Source: a virus. From it: a DNA stretch of 45,209 nt. The stretch is taken from IMG/VR virus record IMGVR_UViG_3300030118_001920, positions 1 to 45,209 of that record; one strand, written 5' to 3'. The notes beneath the pieces are model-generated. The model saw only the letters and a list, made by a program, of their open reading frames with translations. It had not been told where the DNA came from and did no database searches. Shown here piece after piece: positions 19,109 to 26,570 of this stretch. The position numbers and the translations under genes are program-made. The number at the start of each line of letters is the position of its first letter. Positions within the stretch are counted from its first letter, which is position 1.

Positions 19109-19162
19109 TACTGTTTGTTTTCCCGCTGGGAACAGTATCTCCTACGAGTGGTAGAAATACTG
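19109..19162. other. alternative hairpins between convergent transcription blocks
   Basis: AACAGTA at 19131-19137 can pair with TACTGTT at 19109-19115. Alternatively CAGTAT at 19133 pairs with ATACTG at 19157-19162, with an inner CTAC/GTAG stem. A compact TTCCC-gct-GGGAA hairpin also lies at 19120-19132. These pairings exclude one another. They could terminate transcription from either side or act as an attenuator; neither has a clean T tract. Confidence 0.4.
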
Positions 19163-19217
19163 TAATAAATAAATAATTAAAATAGCTAGTAAGTTGATAG
19201 CAATAAAAGTGGCAAGA

Positions 19218-19406
19218 CTAATCAGCAATATCATCATCATAATGAAATACCATGAACGAGCCTTCATCTAGCCTAATGATAGCTTCTATGTGTTTACCTT
19301 TGAATTTTCTTTCTGCACCTGAAAAGGTTTTGGCTTTAACTGTTGGAGTTAGTAGTGTGTATTCTTCGTTATCAGATTCTAGTGTAATGTGTTTAAGCGT
19401 TGCCAT
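19218..19406 (-). CDS. small protein of unknown function, 62 aa
   Basis: Last gene of the leftward block, starting at ATG 19406. The sequence has an acidic C-terminus (FHYDDDIAD) and an all-beta look (KHITLESDNEEYTLL, IEAIIRLDEGSFMVFHY). The ribosome site is weak. I do not recognise it. Confidence 0.5.
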   Translation of the reverse strand: MATLKHITLESDNEEYTLLTPTVKAKTFSGAERKFKGKHIEAIIRLDEGSFMVFHYDDDIAD

Positions 19407-19463
19407 GCAGTTTTAAGTATGCTTTTCTTTTTAAACTTTTCCTTCTCTATCCCTATGGGAAGA

Positions 19464-19814
19464 TTAACCATACAAGACTTCTTCATGGGTAGTATCTTGA
19501 TCTTGTTCTTCTTCATGCTTTCCCCTCTCATGTTTTAAAGGTTTGATCCTAAAGAAATCTTTATGCTCAGGATAGCTGTGTATAAAGTATCTAGCATAAT
19601 ATCCTATAAAATCATTTGATATTTTGAAAGGATTACCTTTCGTCACAATATCAGTTTCCCACCTTATCCTCTGCATTATAGCCCAATGTGAGTAATGTTT
19701 CCTGCCTGACCTAATCGCTTCAAGAGTAAACTTCTGAAACAACACCCATACTCTAGGGTTTTTCTTATGCCAAGCCCACCATTTTAATTTAGTCTTATCT
19801 ATTACTTCGCCCAT
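19464..19814 (-). CDS. conserved phage protein of unknown function, 116 aa
   Basis: Contains VLFQKFTLEAIRSGRKHYSH and MQRIRWETD, then a segment with NDFIGYYARYFIHSYPEH. This pattern (FTLEAI, RWET, YYAR) recurs in a small family of phage early proteins I have seen as hypothetical. The C-terminal tail is very acidic (HEEEQDQDTTHEE). It overlaps the upstream gene by 13 bases, so it is translationally coupled within the early operon. Confidence 0.65.
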   Translation of the reverse strand: MGEVIDKTKLKWWAWHKKNPRVWVLFQKFTLEAIRSGRKHYSHWAIMQRIRWETDIVTKGNPFKISNDFIGYYARYFIHSYPEHKDFFRIKPLKHERGKHEEEQDQDTTHEEVLYG

Positions 19815-20266
19815 TCAGACCTTCCAAAGTCTAAGATAATCATGTCTAGTTTTTGCCTAGCCTCTTTGTTATCCATAAGTTGCGACCTACTTTCAATATT
19901 GAGTTCTCTCCTAAGACATTCAGCACAATCATCATGGTCAAAATTTTCTATCATAGTTGTGGGTAAGTTGTTCCTGTTAGCTATGAATAATTGAAACTCC
20001 CTCTCCTTACAAAGCAGTCCTGCTTTAGCAACATACCTTTCACCTTCTGTTTTATTTTTGGGAACAATAGGCATCTCATCATCTCCTATGTGTACCATAG
20101 CGACTTGATACCTAGAGCCTACCCAATCCCTTAACAAACTCTCAGGCACTTCATCAGGGTGAACGGACAAAGTTAAAATGTATCCGTTCTTATCCTGCCT
20201 CATGGCAATCTTTACTCCTTCAAAGTTTATCGTTGCTCTTTCGTATTGCGTTTCATAGTCTTGCAT
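19802..20266 (-). CDS. conserved phage early protein, 154 aa
   Basis: ATG 20266 is preceded by GGAG at a normal distance. The segment LTLSVHPDEVPESLLRDWVG followed by SRYQVAMVHIGDDEMPI and KAGLLCKEREFQ is a family signature I recognise from phage genomes, next to recombination genes and without assigned function. The last part has paired cysteines (CAEC). It may take part in replication or recombination by neighbourhood, which is inference. Confidence 0.65.
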   Translation of the reverse strand: MQDYETQYERATINFEGVKIAMRQDKNGYILTLSVHPDEVPESLLRDWVGSRYQVAMVHIGDDEMPIVPKNKTEGERYVAKAGLLCKEREFQLFIANRNNLPTTMIENFDHDDCAECLRRELNIESRSQLMDNKEARQKLDMIILDFGRSEWAK

Positions 20267-20355
20267 TGCTTCTCCTTTCTCTTATTAAAAATCTTATCAA
20301 AGTTATCGTTAAAACTTTTTCTGTCCTTTGTTCTATCTCTACTTCCCTTGCTCAT
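20227..20355 (-). CDS. small charged phage protein, 42 aa
   Basis: ATG 20355 with GGGAG eight bases upstream. The sequence MSKGSRDRTKDRKSFNDNFD followed by KIFNKRK matches a pattern (DRT-D-K-F-NFD-IF-KK) I know from very small phage proteins usually placed in recombination clusters. The frame continues past this motif and overlaps the start of the next gene by 40 bases, which is long but tolerable. Function unknown. Confidence 0.55.
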   Translation of the reverse strand: MSKGSRDRTKDRKSFNDNFDKIFNKRKEKQCKTMKRNTKEQR

Positions 20356-20527
20356 TTAGTTTCTCCCTTGACCAACCATTCTCATAAACTGATTTATACA
20401 TAACAGGATTCTTATCCTCTAGTTCAGTCATTCTGTTAATAGCATTATTAAAGTTGTACCAAATCTCCTCTTGCTTAACATTTTTTCTTTTGTCGTACTT
20501 AATAATGTATCTTGTATAATCATTCAT
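20339..20527 (-). CDS. small protein of unknown function, 62 aa
   Basis: Start set at ATG 20527 (MNDYTRYIIKYDKRKN), which has GAG upstream; a TTG 14 codons earlier would lengthen it without a better ribosome site. Charged and mostly helical in appearance, with no recognised motif. Its 3' end overlaps the following small gene by 17 bases. Confidence 0.5.
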   Translation of the reverse strand: MNDYTRYIIKYDKRKNVKQEEIWYNFNNAINRMTELEDKNPVMYKSVYENGWSREKLNEQGK

Positions 20528-20561
20528 ATTTACTCTCTGCAAAGTTGACAAAATATCATTT

Positions 20562-20861
20562 TTAATCAACCTCTAATATTTCCTCTATCCATTTGGCAAA
20601 CCTTTTAGGTTCGTCTGCTGTACTTTTCATGCAGACTGATACATTGTAATCAATATACATTCTTACAGACCACGCTAAATCTTCTATCATTTCCCATATA
20701 TCTTTGCCTTCCAAACCTTCAACAGATTCGTGAGCAAACTCCTCAAGAAAACTATACTTCTTTTTCTTTTCCCACTTATCAAACCCCTCAGGCAAGTGTG
20801 TCACTAGATATGTACCACTAGCCCAAATATAATCTTGAAGTGTTATCTCCCCTTCACTCAT
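20562..20861 (-). CDS. protein of unknown function, 99 aa
   Basis: Start ATG 20861 (MSEGEITLQDYIWASGTY), preceded by AAGGA and the recurring ACGAACATG context. It is acidic with several Trp residues and no membrane segment. It overlaps the stop of the zinc-ribbon-like gene by 8 bases. I do not recognise a family. Confidence 0.55.
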   Translation of the reverse strand: MSEGEITLQDYIWASGTYLVTHLPEGFDKWEKKKKYSFLEEFAHESVEGLEGKDIWEMIEDLAWSVRMYIDYNVSVCMKSTADEPKRFAKWIEEILEVD

Positions 20862-21021
20862 GTTCGTTTTCCTTAAAAGTAGCAGTAGTTTTATCTTCGC
20901 AATCATCACAATATATAAAGTTATCTTCACAACTACCCTTAATATTATCTAATTCATCTACCCACATTCGCCAAGTAATATTATCTTTCTTACAAATAGA
21001 GCAACACATAGTCTTATTCAT
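20854..21021 (-). CDS. small zinc-ribbon-like protein, 55 aa
   Basis: ATG 21021 preceded by GGAGAACGAAC. Cysteines fall as CCSIC at residues 6-10 and CDDC at 38-41, with two further acidic stretches, suggesting one zinc-ribbon knuckle pair. The C-terminus reads ENEHE because the frame runs through the ribosome site and start of the next gene. Function unknown; small zinc-binding phage proteins often modulate host enzymes, but nothing here shows that. Confidence 0.6.
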   Translation of the reverse strand: MNKTMCCSICKKDNITWRMWVDELDNIKGSCEDNFIYCDDCEDKTTATFKENEHE

Positions 21022-21184
21022 GTTCGTTCTCCTCTATAAATGATTCAGTTAATATAAATCTGTTTTTCTTGGCTATCTTTTCCAAGATTGGATAACAAGC
21101 ATCAAAGTATTCTTCATCACTAAATGTTGCTATCTCCTCAGCGTATGAGCCTTTAGGTGTTTCAAAGAAAACTTTAACTGTCAT
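21014..21184 (-). CDS. small protein of unknown function, 56 aa
   Basis: Start ATG 21184 (MTVKVFFETPKGSYAEEIAT) with GGAGAACGAAC upstream; the longer frame to 21307 has no ribosome site and lies in the neighbouring gene. It ends in ENEHE like its downstream neighbour, through the same overlapping junction sequence. Acidic, single domain, not recognised. Confidence 0.55.
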   Translation of the reverse strand: MTVKVFFETPKGSYAEEIATFSDEEYFDACYPILEKIAKKNRFILTESFIEENEHE

Positions 21185-21416
21185 GTTCGTTCTCCTGCTC
21201 AAAGTAATCTGCATTATCGCTAGTGATAGCTTGATACTTATCAGGTATATCTTCGTACAATATATTTCCTTTGTGTTTTGTTGAAACATGGAAGTGATTA
21301 ATCTCATTAGACATTAGCTTTTCCATAAAGTATTTTCTAATCTCTTTGTAATCCCATGTGATTATTTCGTCATCTTTGTCATCAACCAAAATCGTACAAG
21401 TTAATTTAGTCTGCAT
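21174..21416 (-). CDS. protein of unknown function, 80 aa
   Basis: ATG 21416 overlaps the HNH gene by 11 bases. The sequence is acidic, with beta-like starts (LTCTILVDDKDDEIITW) and a helical middle. It ends QENEHDS, again encoded by the GGAGAACGAACATGA junction with the next gene. No family recognised. Confidence 0.52.
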   Translation of the reverse strand: MQTKLTCTILVDDKDDEIITWDYKEIRKYFMEKLMSNEINHFHVSTKHKGNILYEDIPDKYQAITSDNADYFEQENEHDS

Positions 21417-21693
21417 TGTTTTTCTCCCAATCTTTAAAAGTTTCTTCCGCCCAAGCTAGACTATCAATACCATTCATAGCCCACCACATTTTCTCTTTGC
21501 CTGTTCTATGACAATCCATGTGATGATCTGCACATAATGGTACTGCCCACTCATCGCCATTCTTTAGTCCCCAACCTCTGTGATCTGCATGTCGTAAGTG
21601 ATGTGCTTGAACACCAACCTTGCCACACACCAAGCAGGGAAACTGCCTAATGTGTTTGAGGTATCGTTCACTTCTTAGTCTTTCCTTGTTCAA
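21406..21693 (-). CDS. HNH-type nuclease-like protein
   Basis: 95 residues with TTG as the only suitable start at 21693. CLVCG near residue 20 and HHLRHADHRGWGLKNGDEW near 31 are followed by PLCADHHMDCHRTG. This cysteine and histidine spacing is that of small HNH (DUF968/Ref-like) phage endonucleases, using a zinc knuckle and a beta-beta-alpha metal active site. In this operon with ERF and a RecB-like nuclease it probably trims recombination or host DNA. The palindrome 21695-21710 sits directly ahead of the start, its AGGT on the coding strand being the only ribosome-site-like sequence. Confidence 0.8.
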   Translation of the reverse strand: MNKERLRSERYLKHIRQFPCLVCGKVGVQAHHLRHADHRGWGLKNGDEWAVPLCADHHMDCHRTGKEKMWWAMNGIDSLAWAEETFKDWEKNNAD

Positions 21694-21694
21694 G

Positions 21695-21710
21695 TATTAA
21701 ACCTTTAATA
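21695..21710. promoter_or_regulatory. TATTAA-N4-TTAATA palindrome, exact
   Basis: Reads TATTAA-acct-TTAATA on the plus strand and fills the 18-base gap between two leftward early genes. On the coding strand it ends one base before the TTG start of the HNH gene. Confidence 0.55.
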
Positions 21711-21711
21711 G

Positions 21712-22026
21712 TTAACCTTTATCCCAAAATCTAGGGGCAAATAATTTAGCAAGTAGTTTCTTACTATCTTTTTGTATTTCTTGTAAGTGTTCAGGAAAGT
21801 TCTCATCTACAAAGTGTTCGTACTCTTTGCTGTCATTAAACTTAACCTTTTCTTCTTCCCAAGATTCTTTAAACTCAAGATAGTCAATGAGTTTGCCATG
21901 TGCTTTGTCACCATAAATAGGTTTTAGTTTGTCTATTATTTCAGTATAGAGAACATGGAATTTAAAAAACTCATACTCATCTATGTGATCTTCTATCTCT
22001 GTTACTACATTAACAAATTTGTGCAT
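21712..22026 (-). CDS. protein of unknown function, 104 aa
   Basis: Strongly charged and helical, with an N-terminus MHKFVNVVTEIEDHIDEYEF and a C-terminal KKLLAKLFAPRFWDKG. The start at ATG 22026 is preceded by GGGGGAG. It lies between the SSB-like and HNH genes of the recombination operon. I do not recognise the family. Confidence 0.55.
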   Translation of the reverse strand: MHKFVNVVTEIEDHIDEYEFFKFHVLYTEIIDKLKPIYGDKAHGKLIDYLEFKESWEEEKVKFNDSKEYEHFVDENFPEHLQEIQKDSKKLLAKLFAPRFWDKG

Positions 22027-22038
22027 CTTATCTCCCCC

Positions 22039-22410
22039 CTAAAATGGTATATCTTCTTCTTCAAAAGAATCTGATTTAACACTAGCCTCAGCAAAGACAT
22101 CATCAGTTGCCTCTTGTTCTGCTTTAGCCTTATCGCTTTTGTAGGTGTCTATCTCAACAACAGTATAAAAGTACTGAGAATGTTCACCTGTTTTTGGATT
22201 TGGATTCTTAGAGACTCTATCCCACATAGCGATAGATAAGTCCACTCCCTTTTCCCTTCTAGTATCTTGTTTAATAAACTCAACCATTTCCCTTAACAGT
22301 TCAGCGTTGATCGTAATCGTGCTTTTGTAATCAGGGTGTGTTTGTTTATTCTTATATCCATTCTTGAATATATTACCTGTTGCTTTAGGTTTGTTTGCGT
22401 AATCAGACAT
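22039..22410 (-). CDS. SSB-like protein with acidic DIPF tail
   Basis: 123 residues ending SFEEEDIPF, the acidic-tip signature that bacterial single-stranded-DNA-binding proteins use to recruit partner enzymes. The N-terminus (GNIFKNGYKNKQTHPDYKS, then TITIN) resembles small beta-barrel phage proteins and is followed by beta-rich sequence. A linker rich in Ala, Glu and Asp precedes the tail. Adjacent to ERF annealing protein and the nuclease, it likely coats ssDNA or supplies the recruitment tail. The OB-fold is inferred, not shown. It overlaps the ERF gene by 8 bases. Confidence 0.72.
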   Translation of the reverse strand: MSDYANKPKATGNIFKNGYKNKQTHPDYKSTITINAELLREMVEFIKQDTRREKGVDLSIAMWDRVSKNPNPKTGEHSQYFYTVVEIDTYKSDKAKAEQEATDDVFAEASVKSDSFEEEDIPF

Positions 22411-23035
22411 TTTCTAACTCCTGTTTTTTCTTGTCTTTTAGTTCAATTAATTTTTCATAGACCTCAGCACTAGCTTTCTTGAGTTTGCTAATCGCATCTT
22501 TGTTCTCAATCCAATTCTCTTTTAGCGATTCAAGACTAGTACTACCGCCCACTCCCATAGCTAAAGCCTCATACAAAACATTAGCATGACTTTCATCTTG
22601 CTCATCTTGTTTTGGTTTAGCTTTAGGTTTTGCTTTTGGTTTAGCCTTGTAGTTAGATTCAGCACTATTTCCGTCATCATCTTCACTAGGTAAGCCACAA
22701 GCAGTTATAAGTGAATACCTTTTCGCATAGGTCAAGGCACTCCCATATCCTTGAGGTGTTTGCTTATCAGCAGGAACATAAACTCTCCCTGCTTTAACAA
22801 CCCCACCATGTCCGTGAAACTCAGTCTCAACACATTGTCCCCCCTCAGCAAGATACACTTTTTGCAAATAGAAAATGCCATTGCTGTTTAAGGGTTCTTT
22901 AACTGCATCAATTACAGTTTCCAAAGGGGCATAGCCACTTCTAAAGTGTGGGTTAGTCCCTGTCTTTGAGGCAAAAGTCATTTCGCTTTGTGCTTTAACT
23001 AAAGCCCCAATAAGTTTATCGTTAATTTCACTCAT
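22403..23035 (-). CDS. erf: ERF-family single-strand annealing recombinase
   Basis: 210 residues. The first 130 match the ERF pattern: LVKAQSEMTFASKTGTNPHF, then YAPLETVIDAVKEPLNSNGI, then GSALTYAKRYSLITACGLPS with DDDGN. ERF proteins bind ssDNA ends and anneal complementary strands during phage recombination and genome circularisation. A Lys/Ala/Pro repeat (KAKPKAKPKAKPK) follows at about 130-145, then a charged helical tail. The gene sits between the nuclease gene with a small companion and the SSB-like protein, forming a compact end-processing and annealing module. Confidence 0.9.
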   Translation of the reverse strand: MSEINDKLIGALVKAQSEMTFASKTGTNPHFRSGYAPLETVIDAVKEPLNSNGIFYLQKVYLAEGGQCVETEFHGHGGVVKAGRVYVPADKQTPQGYGSALTYAKRYSLITACGLPSEDDDGNSAESNYKAKPKAKPKAKPKQDEQDESHANVLYEALAMGVGGSTSLESLKENWIENKDAISKLKKASAEVYEKLIELKDKKKQELENV

Positions 23036-23249
23036 CTTTTATACTCCTTACTATTTGAATTAACATCTTTACATCACTACAAACAAACTGATCTAGTGTT
23101 AGTTTCCTTGTCCTAATAATAAAAGGGTTTGATCTCTCCTCTATGACGACATGCTTTTCATTTTCGTCTAGTGAAAGGGTTATGTTCTCAATACCATACT
23201 CACCAAAGATTTTTAATATACCAATTATCTTTGCCTCTAATTCATTCAT
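23028..23249 (-). CDS. small protein between nuclease and ERF, 73 aa
   Basis: Overlaps both neighbours by 8 bases, so the three are coupled. It is acidic in the centre (SLDENEKHVVIEERSNPF) and otherwise helical; no motif recognised. It may be an accessory of the nuclease/annealing pair, by context only. Confidence 0.55.
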   Translation of the reverse strand: MNELEAKIIGILKIFGEYGIENITLSLDENEKHVVIEERSNPFIIRTRKLTLDQFVCSDVKMLIQIVRSIKDE

Positions 23250-24129
23250 TGTCTTGTTTCCATTGTTGATACTGTTCGCACCAAGTATTAACCTTGCAAT
23301 AGTTATCTACACATCTAACAGGCATACCTATTCTCTCCTCTACTTCGTATTCATCGCCTTTGTCTTTAGCAAAGTTCTCAGCATCTTCTAAACTATCAAA
23401 GACTTTTAATGCCCTAACATTCTTTTTCTTTTTAACTGCATAGGTGTCCTCTCTCTGCCACCTTTCCTCAGGGGTACAGTCAGACATTCCCTTTTCAAAA
23501 GCATAGTCTTGTATGGCTTCTCTGTGCCTCTCAACCCTATCCTCTAAGTAATCTCTCTGTTCATCGTATGACCATAGTTTTACAGGCACTACTACTATTT
23601 GTTGTTGGGGATATGATTGATCTCTCTTTGCATTGTTTCTATTCCAATCTCTCAGGAAAGCAACCACTTGTAGTTCTTTGATCTCTTTGTTCTTACACTT
23701 ATGAACAAGATAGGCATAGCAGTTCAGTTGCCTTTCCCAATCTAGTTTAGGATTTTTGACCGCCCAAACAGAAGTAAACTTATAATCCATGACAGTAATA
23801 GAGTTATCATCTTCTATCTTTTGAACATCAATAGCACCGCTAATAGTCCAATCATCTATATCTAAAAACAATCTCTCTTCTACAATGTGGTTATCATCTG
23901 CCCCCTTTTCTGTTATGTGATGTAATGCACTACCTAAGTTCGCCCAAAAGGTATCCGTTACATCTTCCTCAATCTTATTATCGTTAGCCATTCTTAGAAT
24001 AGAAACTCTAGGTGAATCAATAAGCTGTGTTATTGATCTATCAGACTTGCCCCTAGAATAATCTCTACTCTTAGCTAAGTTAACTAAGGTTTCAGGCAGG
24101 TTATATTTGTTGGTTATTTTGTTCGCCAA
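23242..24129 (-). CDS. PD-(D/E)XK exonuclease, RecB/Cas4-like
   Basis: 295 residues from TTG 24129. A motif I-like GSALHHITEKG (His70 region) is followed by SGAID with Asp101, then VMDYK with Asp115 and Lys117, the D...DxK core of the RecB nuclease clan. Three cysteines, 273, 278 and 284 in RCVDNYCKVNTWCEQY, form a C-terminal cluster like those of Cas4/AddB iron-sulphur nucleases. No N-terminal partner cysteine is obvious, so a zinc site or incomplete cluster is possible. Placed in front of ERF and the SSB-like gene, it likely resects DNA ends for annealing. Confidence 0.85.
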   Translation of the reverse strand: MANKITNKYNLPETLVNLAKSRDYSRGKSDRSITQLIDSPRVSILRMANDNKIEEDVTDTFWANLGSALHHITEKGADDNHIVEERLFLDIDDWTISGAIDVQKIEDDNSITVMDYKFTSVWAVKNPKLDWERQLNCYAYLVHKCKNKEIKELQVVAFLRDWNRNNAKRDQSYPQQQIVVVPVKLWSYDEQRDYLEDRVERHREAIQDYAFEKGMSDCTPEERWQREDTYAVKKKKNVRALKVFDSLEDAENFAKDKGDEYEVEERIGMPVRCVDNYCKVNTWCEQYQQWKQDNE

Positions 24130-24398
24130 ACTCTTAACCCTCTATCTTCTTCTCTTGATATTAGTTCCATATCAATATCAGAAACTAATTTAACTCTAGC
24201 TTTAGCGTAAGCAATCCTACTCCTAAGAGCAGAAACATTTTTCTTATCCTTCAAATCATCGCTAGTCATAGGTATAAGAAAACACTCATCTACCTCAAGC
24301 TGATTAAGAGTTTCAATGATGTCTTTGACATTACTGTCCGCCTTAGAAAACTTGTTTCTTGCAGGGGGTATAGGTATTTCTTTTTCGATCTTATACAT
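24114..24398 (-). CDS. small early protein, 94 aa (IPIPPAR family)
   Basis: First gene of the leftward early operon, ATG 24398 with AAGGAG upstream. The pattern EKEIPIPPAR near the start, DECFLIP in the middle, RSRIAYAKARVKLVSDIDME and the end GLRVWRTK is one I know from small phage proteins beside replication genes (the family often labelled DUF7303; label from memory). Function is unknown. It overlaps the nuclease gene by 16 bases. Confidence 0.6.
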   Translation of the reverse strand: MYKIEKEIPIPPARNKFSKADSNVKDIIETLNQLEVDECFLIPMTSDDLKDKKNVSALRSRIAYAKARVKLVSDIDMELISREEDRGLRVWRTK

Positions 24399-24431
24399 TT
24401 TTAACTCCTTACCATTGAAATTATATTCATT

Positions 24432-24448
24432 TTTGTATTAAATACAAA
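24432..24448. promoter_or_regulatory. 17-base dyad in divergent promoter region
   Basis: TTTGTAT-taa-ATACAAA is a perfect inverted repeat centred between the leftward early operon and the rightward replication genes. Position and symmetry suggest an operator controlling both directions. No second copy was noticed in the window. Confidence 0.5.
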
Positions 24449-24469
24449 TGTTAAATAAATTTTTATTAA

Positions 24470-24733
24470 ATGAATAAAAAACTTTGTATCCAAGTAATCA
24501 TTCAAGCTATTAGAGATTCAGCTAGTAAAGATGAAAAGAAAGTTTATAAAGCCTTTGATTGGTTTGGATCAAGTGACTTTGATGAAATTTGTAAACAGGC
24601 TAACCTAAATCCTCAGCACTTGAGGGAATCATTATCTAGTTTAATAACATCAGAAGATAGGAAGAAAATATCTGAGGATATTATCTCAGCTATTAATGGT
24701 ATGGTTTGGCAAAGAGAAGTAATTAATCACTAG
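24470..24733 (+). CDS. protein of unknown function, 87 aa
   Basis: First gene of the rightward replication block, ATG 24470. Helical sequence with AIRDSASKDEKKVYKAFDWF and EICKQANLNPQHLRESLSSL, which could form a helix-turn-helix-like core, but this is not certain. Upstream is the 17-base dyad at 24432. The next gene, the primase-helicase, follows after the CTAGT operator array. Confidence 0.55.
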   Translation: MNKKLCIQVIIQAIRDSASKDEKKVYKAFDWFGSSDFDEICKQANLNPQHLRESLSSLITSEDRKKISEDIISAINGMVWQREVINH

Positions 24734-24783
24734 TTAAATACTAGACTAGTTTATAACTAGTATTAGTATTAGTTTAATACTAG
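24730..24783. promoter_or_regulatory. operator-like array, CTAGT-N5-ACTAG, three sites
   Basis: Two exact 15-base sites at 24730-24744 and 24746-24760 and one with a single mismatch (TTAGT-N5-ACTAG) at 24769-24783, spaced 16 and 23 bases centre to centre. The array fills the gap ahead of the primase-helicase, ending before its AAGGAG. The same motif recurs upstream of the large terminase. A ribbon-helix-helix repressor is a plausible binder. Confidence 0.6.
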
Positions 24784-24803
24784 TATATATAAGGAGTATG
24801 TAA

Positions 24804-26570
24804 ATGCAATTAGATCACATCATAAATTCAGAATATCTTGCTGATCAACAGAATAAGAGGATTGAATGTCCGTCTTGTTCACCACATCGTAAAAAGAAAA
24901 ACCAAAAGACTTTATCGTTAACGAGGGATAACGACAAAATATTATATCAATGTTGGCATTGTCAATTATCAGGAGTAGTAAGCATGAACAAAACAACAAC
25001 AACAAAAACAACAACAAATACAAAAACAATAACAGAACCAACGCCAATATCAGTAGCAAAAGAAATAACGCCACACAGTTCTGGGGGGGCTTTTTCCAAA
25101 CATGAAATAAATTTCCTTAAAAACAGGGGTATCTCAGAGGATATTGCAAAAAAATATGGTGTTTTCTTTGATAAACGAGGCTTTGCAGGGGTAGGTCAGG
25201 TAGCAGGAATTGGTTTCCCTTACTACCACGAAGATAAAATGTATGCCGTCAAGTGGAGAACCATAGACGGAAAAAACTTTACGCAAGAGGGATCAGCTAG
25301 AACCTTCTTTGGATTAGACAAGATAAACATTAACGAGTTAATAGTTATATGTGAGGGAGAGTTCGATGCACTAGCACTAGCTGAGGCAGGAATTGAAGGG
25401 GCGGTGTCAGTACCAAATGGTGCTGTAATGAAAGTAAGCAACAACAAAATTGATCCTAGTGAGGATAAAAAGTTTCAGTATGTTTGGAACGCAAGTGAAC
25501 AATTAGATCAAGCCAAGAAGATAGTCTTATGCTGTGATAATGATGATGCAGGTAAATCACTAACAGAGGAGTTGGCAAGACGCATAGGAAAAAATAAAGT
25601 GTGGATTGCCTCTATCCCAAGTGAATACAAAGATGCTAATGAAATGTTGGTAAGTGCAGGAAGCAATGCTTTGTGCCAAGTTATTGAAGATGCAGAGCCA
25701 TATCCACTTTCAGGTTTGTATAAGAGTAATCATTACGAAAACTCAGTTATAGATTTGTACGAGAAAGGATTTATGCAGGGTGTGTCAACAGGATATTCTA
25801 ATGTAGATGATCTATTCAAGATCGCAGGGGGACAGTTATCTGTGGTTACAGGGATACCAAGTTCAGGTAAGTCTGAGTTTATAGATATGGTAATGATGAA
25901 CCTTGCAAAGAAAGAGGGGTGGAAGTTTGCTGTATGTTCATTCGAAAATCCACCTGACTTACATATTGCAAAATTGGTTGAAAAGTATATCGACAAGCCA
26001 TTCTTTACAGGGGCTACAAAAAGAATGAATGAAGATGAGAGAGATAATGCACTCAAGTTTATTGAAGAACACTTTATCTTTATTGATTACCTAGACGGAG
26101 AACCTGCCACTATGGAAAGCATAATAGAAAAAAGCGTAGGTGCTGTTAGGCAAATGGGTTGTAGGGGTATCGTGATTGATCCGTATAACTATATAGAAAT
26201 GGATAGATCGTTTAGCGAGACAGATAGTATCTCTCAGATGCTTACCAAGATAACGAGATTTGCTAAAGCCCATGACTGCCATGTTTGGTTTGTTGCTCAC
26301 CCCCATAAACTTTATCCTAATGCAGACGGAAAAATACCACCGCCAACAGGGTATTCAATTTCAGGATCAGCATCATGGTTTAGTAAAGCAGATGTAGGTG
26401 TAACAGTTCATAGAGGCGAGGGAACAGATGTTGAGATACATACTTGGAAATGTAGGTTCAAGTGGGTAGGGCAACAGGGCATGACCAAACTAGACTATTA
26501 CCCCCCAACAGGTGTATATTCTGAACCAAAAGAGGAGAATCAAATTGAAGAATATGATTGGGACTTTTAA
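24804..26570 (+). CDS. bifunctional primase-helicase (T7 gp4-type)
   Basis: 588 residues with AAGGAG upstream of ATG 24804. An N-terminal zinc finger has Cys22, Cys25, Cys50 and Cys53 (CPSC and CWHC). A Thr/Lys linker follows at about 63-90. A Toprim core has VICEGEFDALALAEAG near 181 and CDNDDAG near 245. The C-terminal RecA-like helicase shows the DnaB-type approach ST-GYSNVDDLF, a Walker A TGIPSSGKS near 350 and GIVIDPYNYIE near 453. It unwinds DNA and primes lagging-strand synthesis at the phage fork. No DNA polymerase is seen in the window. Confidence 0.92.
   Translation: MQLDHIINSEYLADQQNKRIECPSCSPHRKKKNQKTLSLTRDNDKILYQCWHCQLSGVVSMNKTTTTKTTTNTKTITEPTPISVAKEITPHSSGGAFSKHEINFLKNRGISEDIAKKYGVFFDKRGFAGVGQVAGIGFPYYHEDKMYAVKWRTIDGKNFTQEGSARTFFGLDKININELIVICEGEFDALALAEAGIEGAVSVPNGAVMKVSNNKIDPSEDKKFQYVWNASEQLDQAKKIVLCCDNDDAGKSLTEELARRIGKNKVWIASIPSEYKDANEMLVSAGSNALCQVIEDAEPYPLSGLYKSNHYENSVIDLYEKGFMQGVSTGYSNVDDLFKIAGGQLSVVTGIPSSGKSEFIDMVMMNLAKKEGWKFAVCSFENPPDLHIAKLVEKYIDKPFFTGATKRMNEDERDNALKFIEEHFIFIDYLDGEPATMESIIEKSVGAVRQMGCRGIVIDPYNYIEMDRSFSETDSISQMLTKITRFAKAHDCHVWFVAHPHKLYPNADGKIPPPTGYSISGSASWFSKADVGVTVHRGEGTDVEIHTWKCRFKWVGQQGMTKLDYYPPTGVYSEPKEENQIEEYDWDF
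25328..25343. promoter_or_regulatory. TATTAA-N4-TTAATA palindrome, intragenic, one mismatch
   Basis: Reads CATTAA-cgag-TTAATA inside the Toprim part of the primase-helicase gene, coding Ile-Asn-Glu-Leu. Spacer identical to the other two intragenic copies. Confidence 0.4.

Noticed and set aside
20436-20451. TTAATA-gcat-TATTAA dyad resembling the palindrome family
   Set aside because: The half sites are in reversed order, it lies inside a small gene, and no other copy of this order was noticed.
22580-22660. Repeated TTTAGGTTTTG-like units as a possible CRISPR or DNA repeat
   Set aside because: They encode the Lys-Pro-Lys-Ala repeat of the ERF protein tail; a coding repeat explains them.
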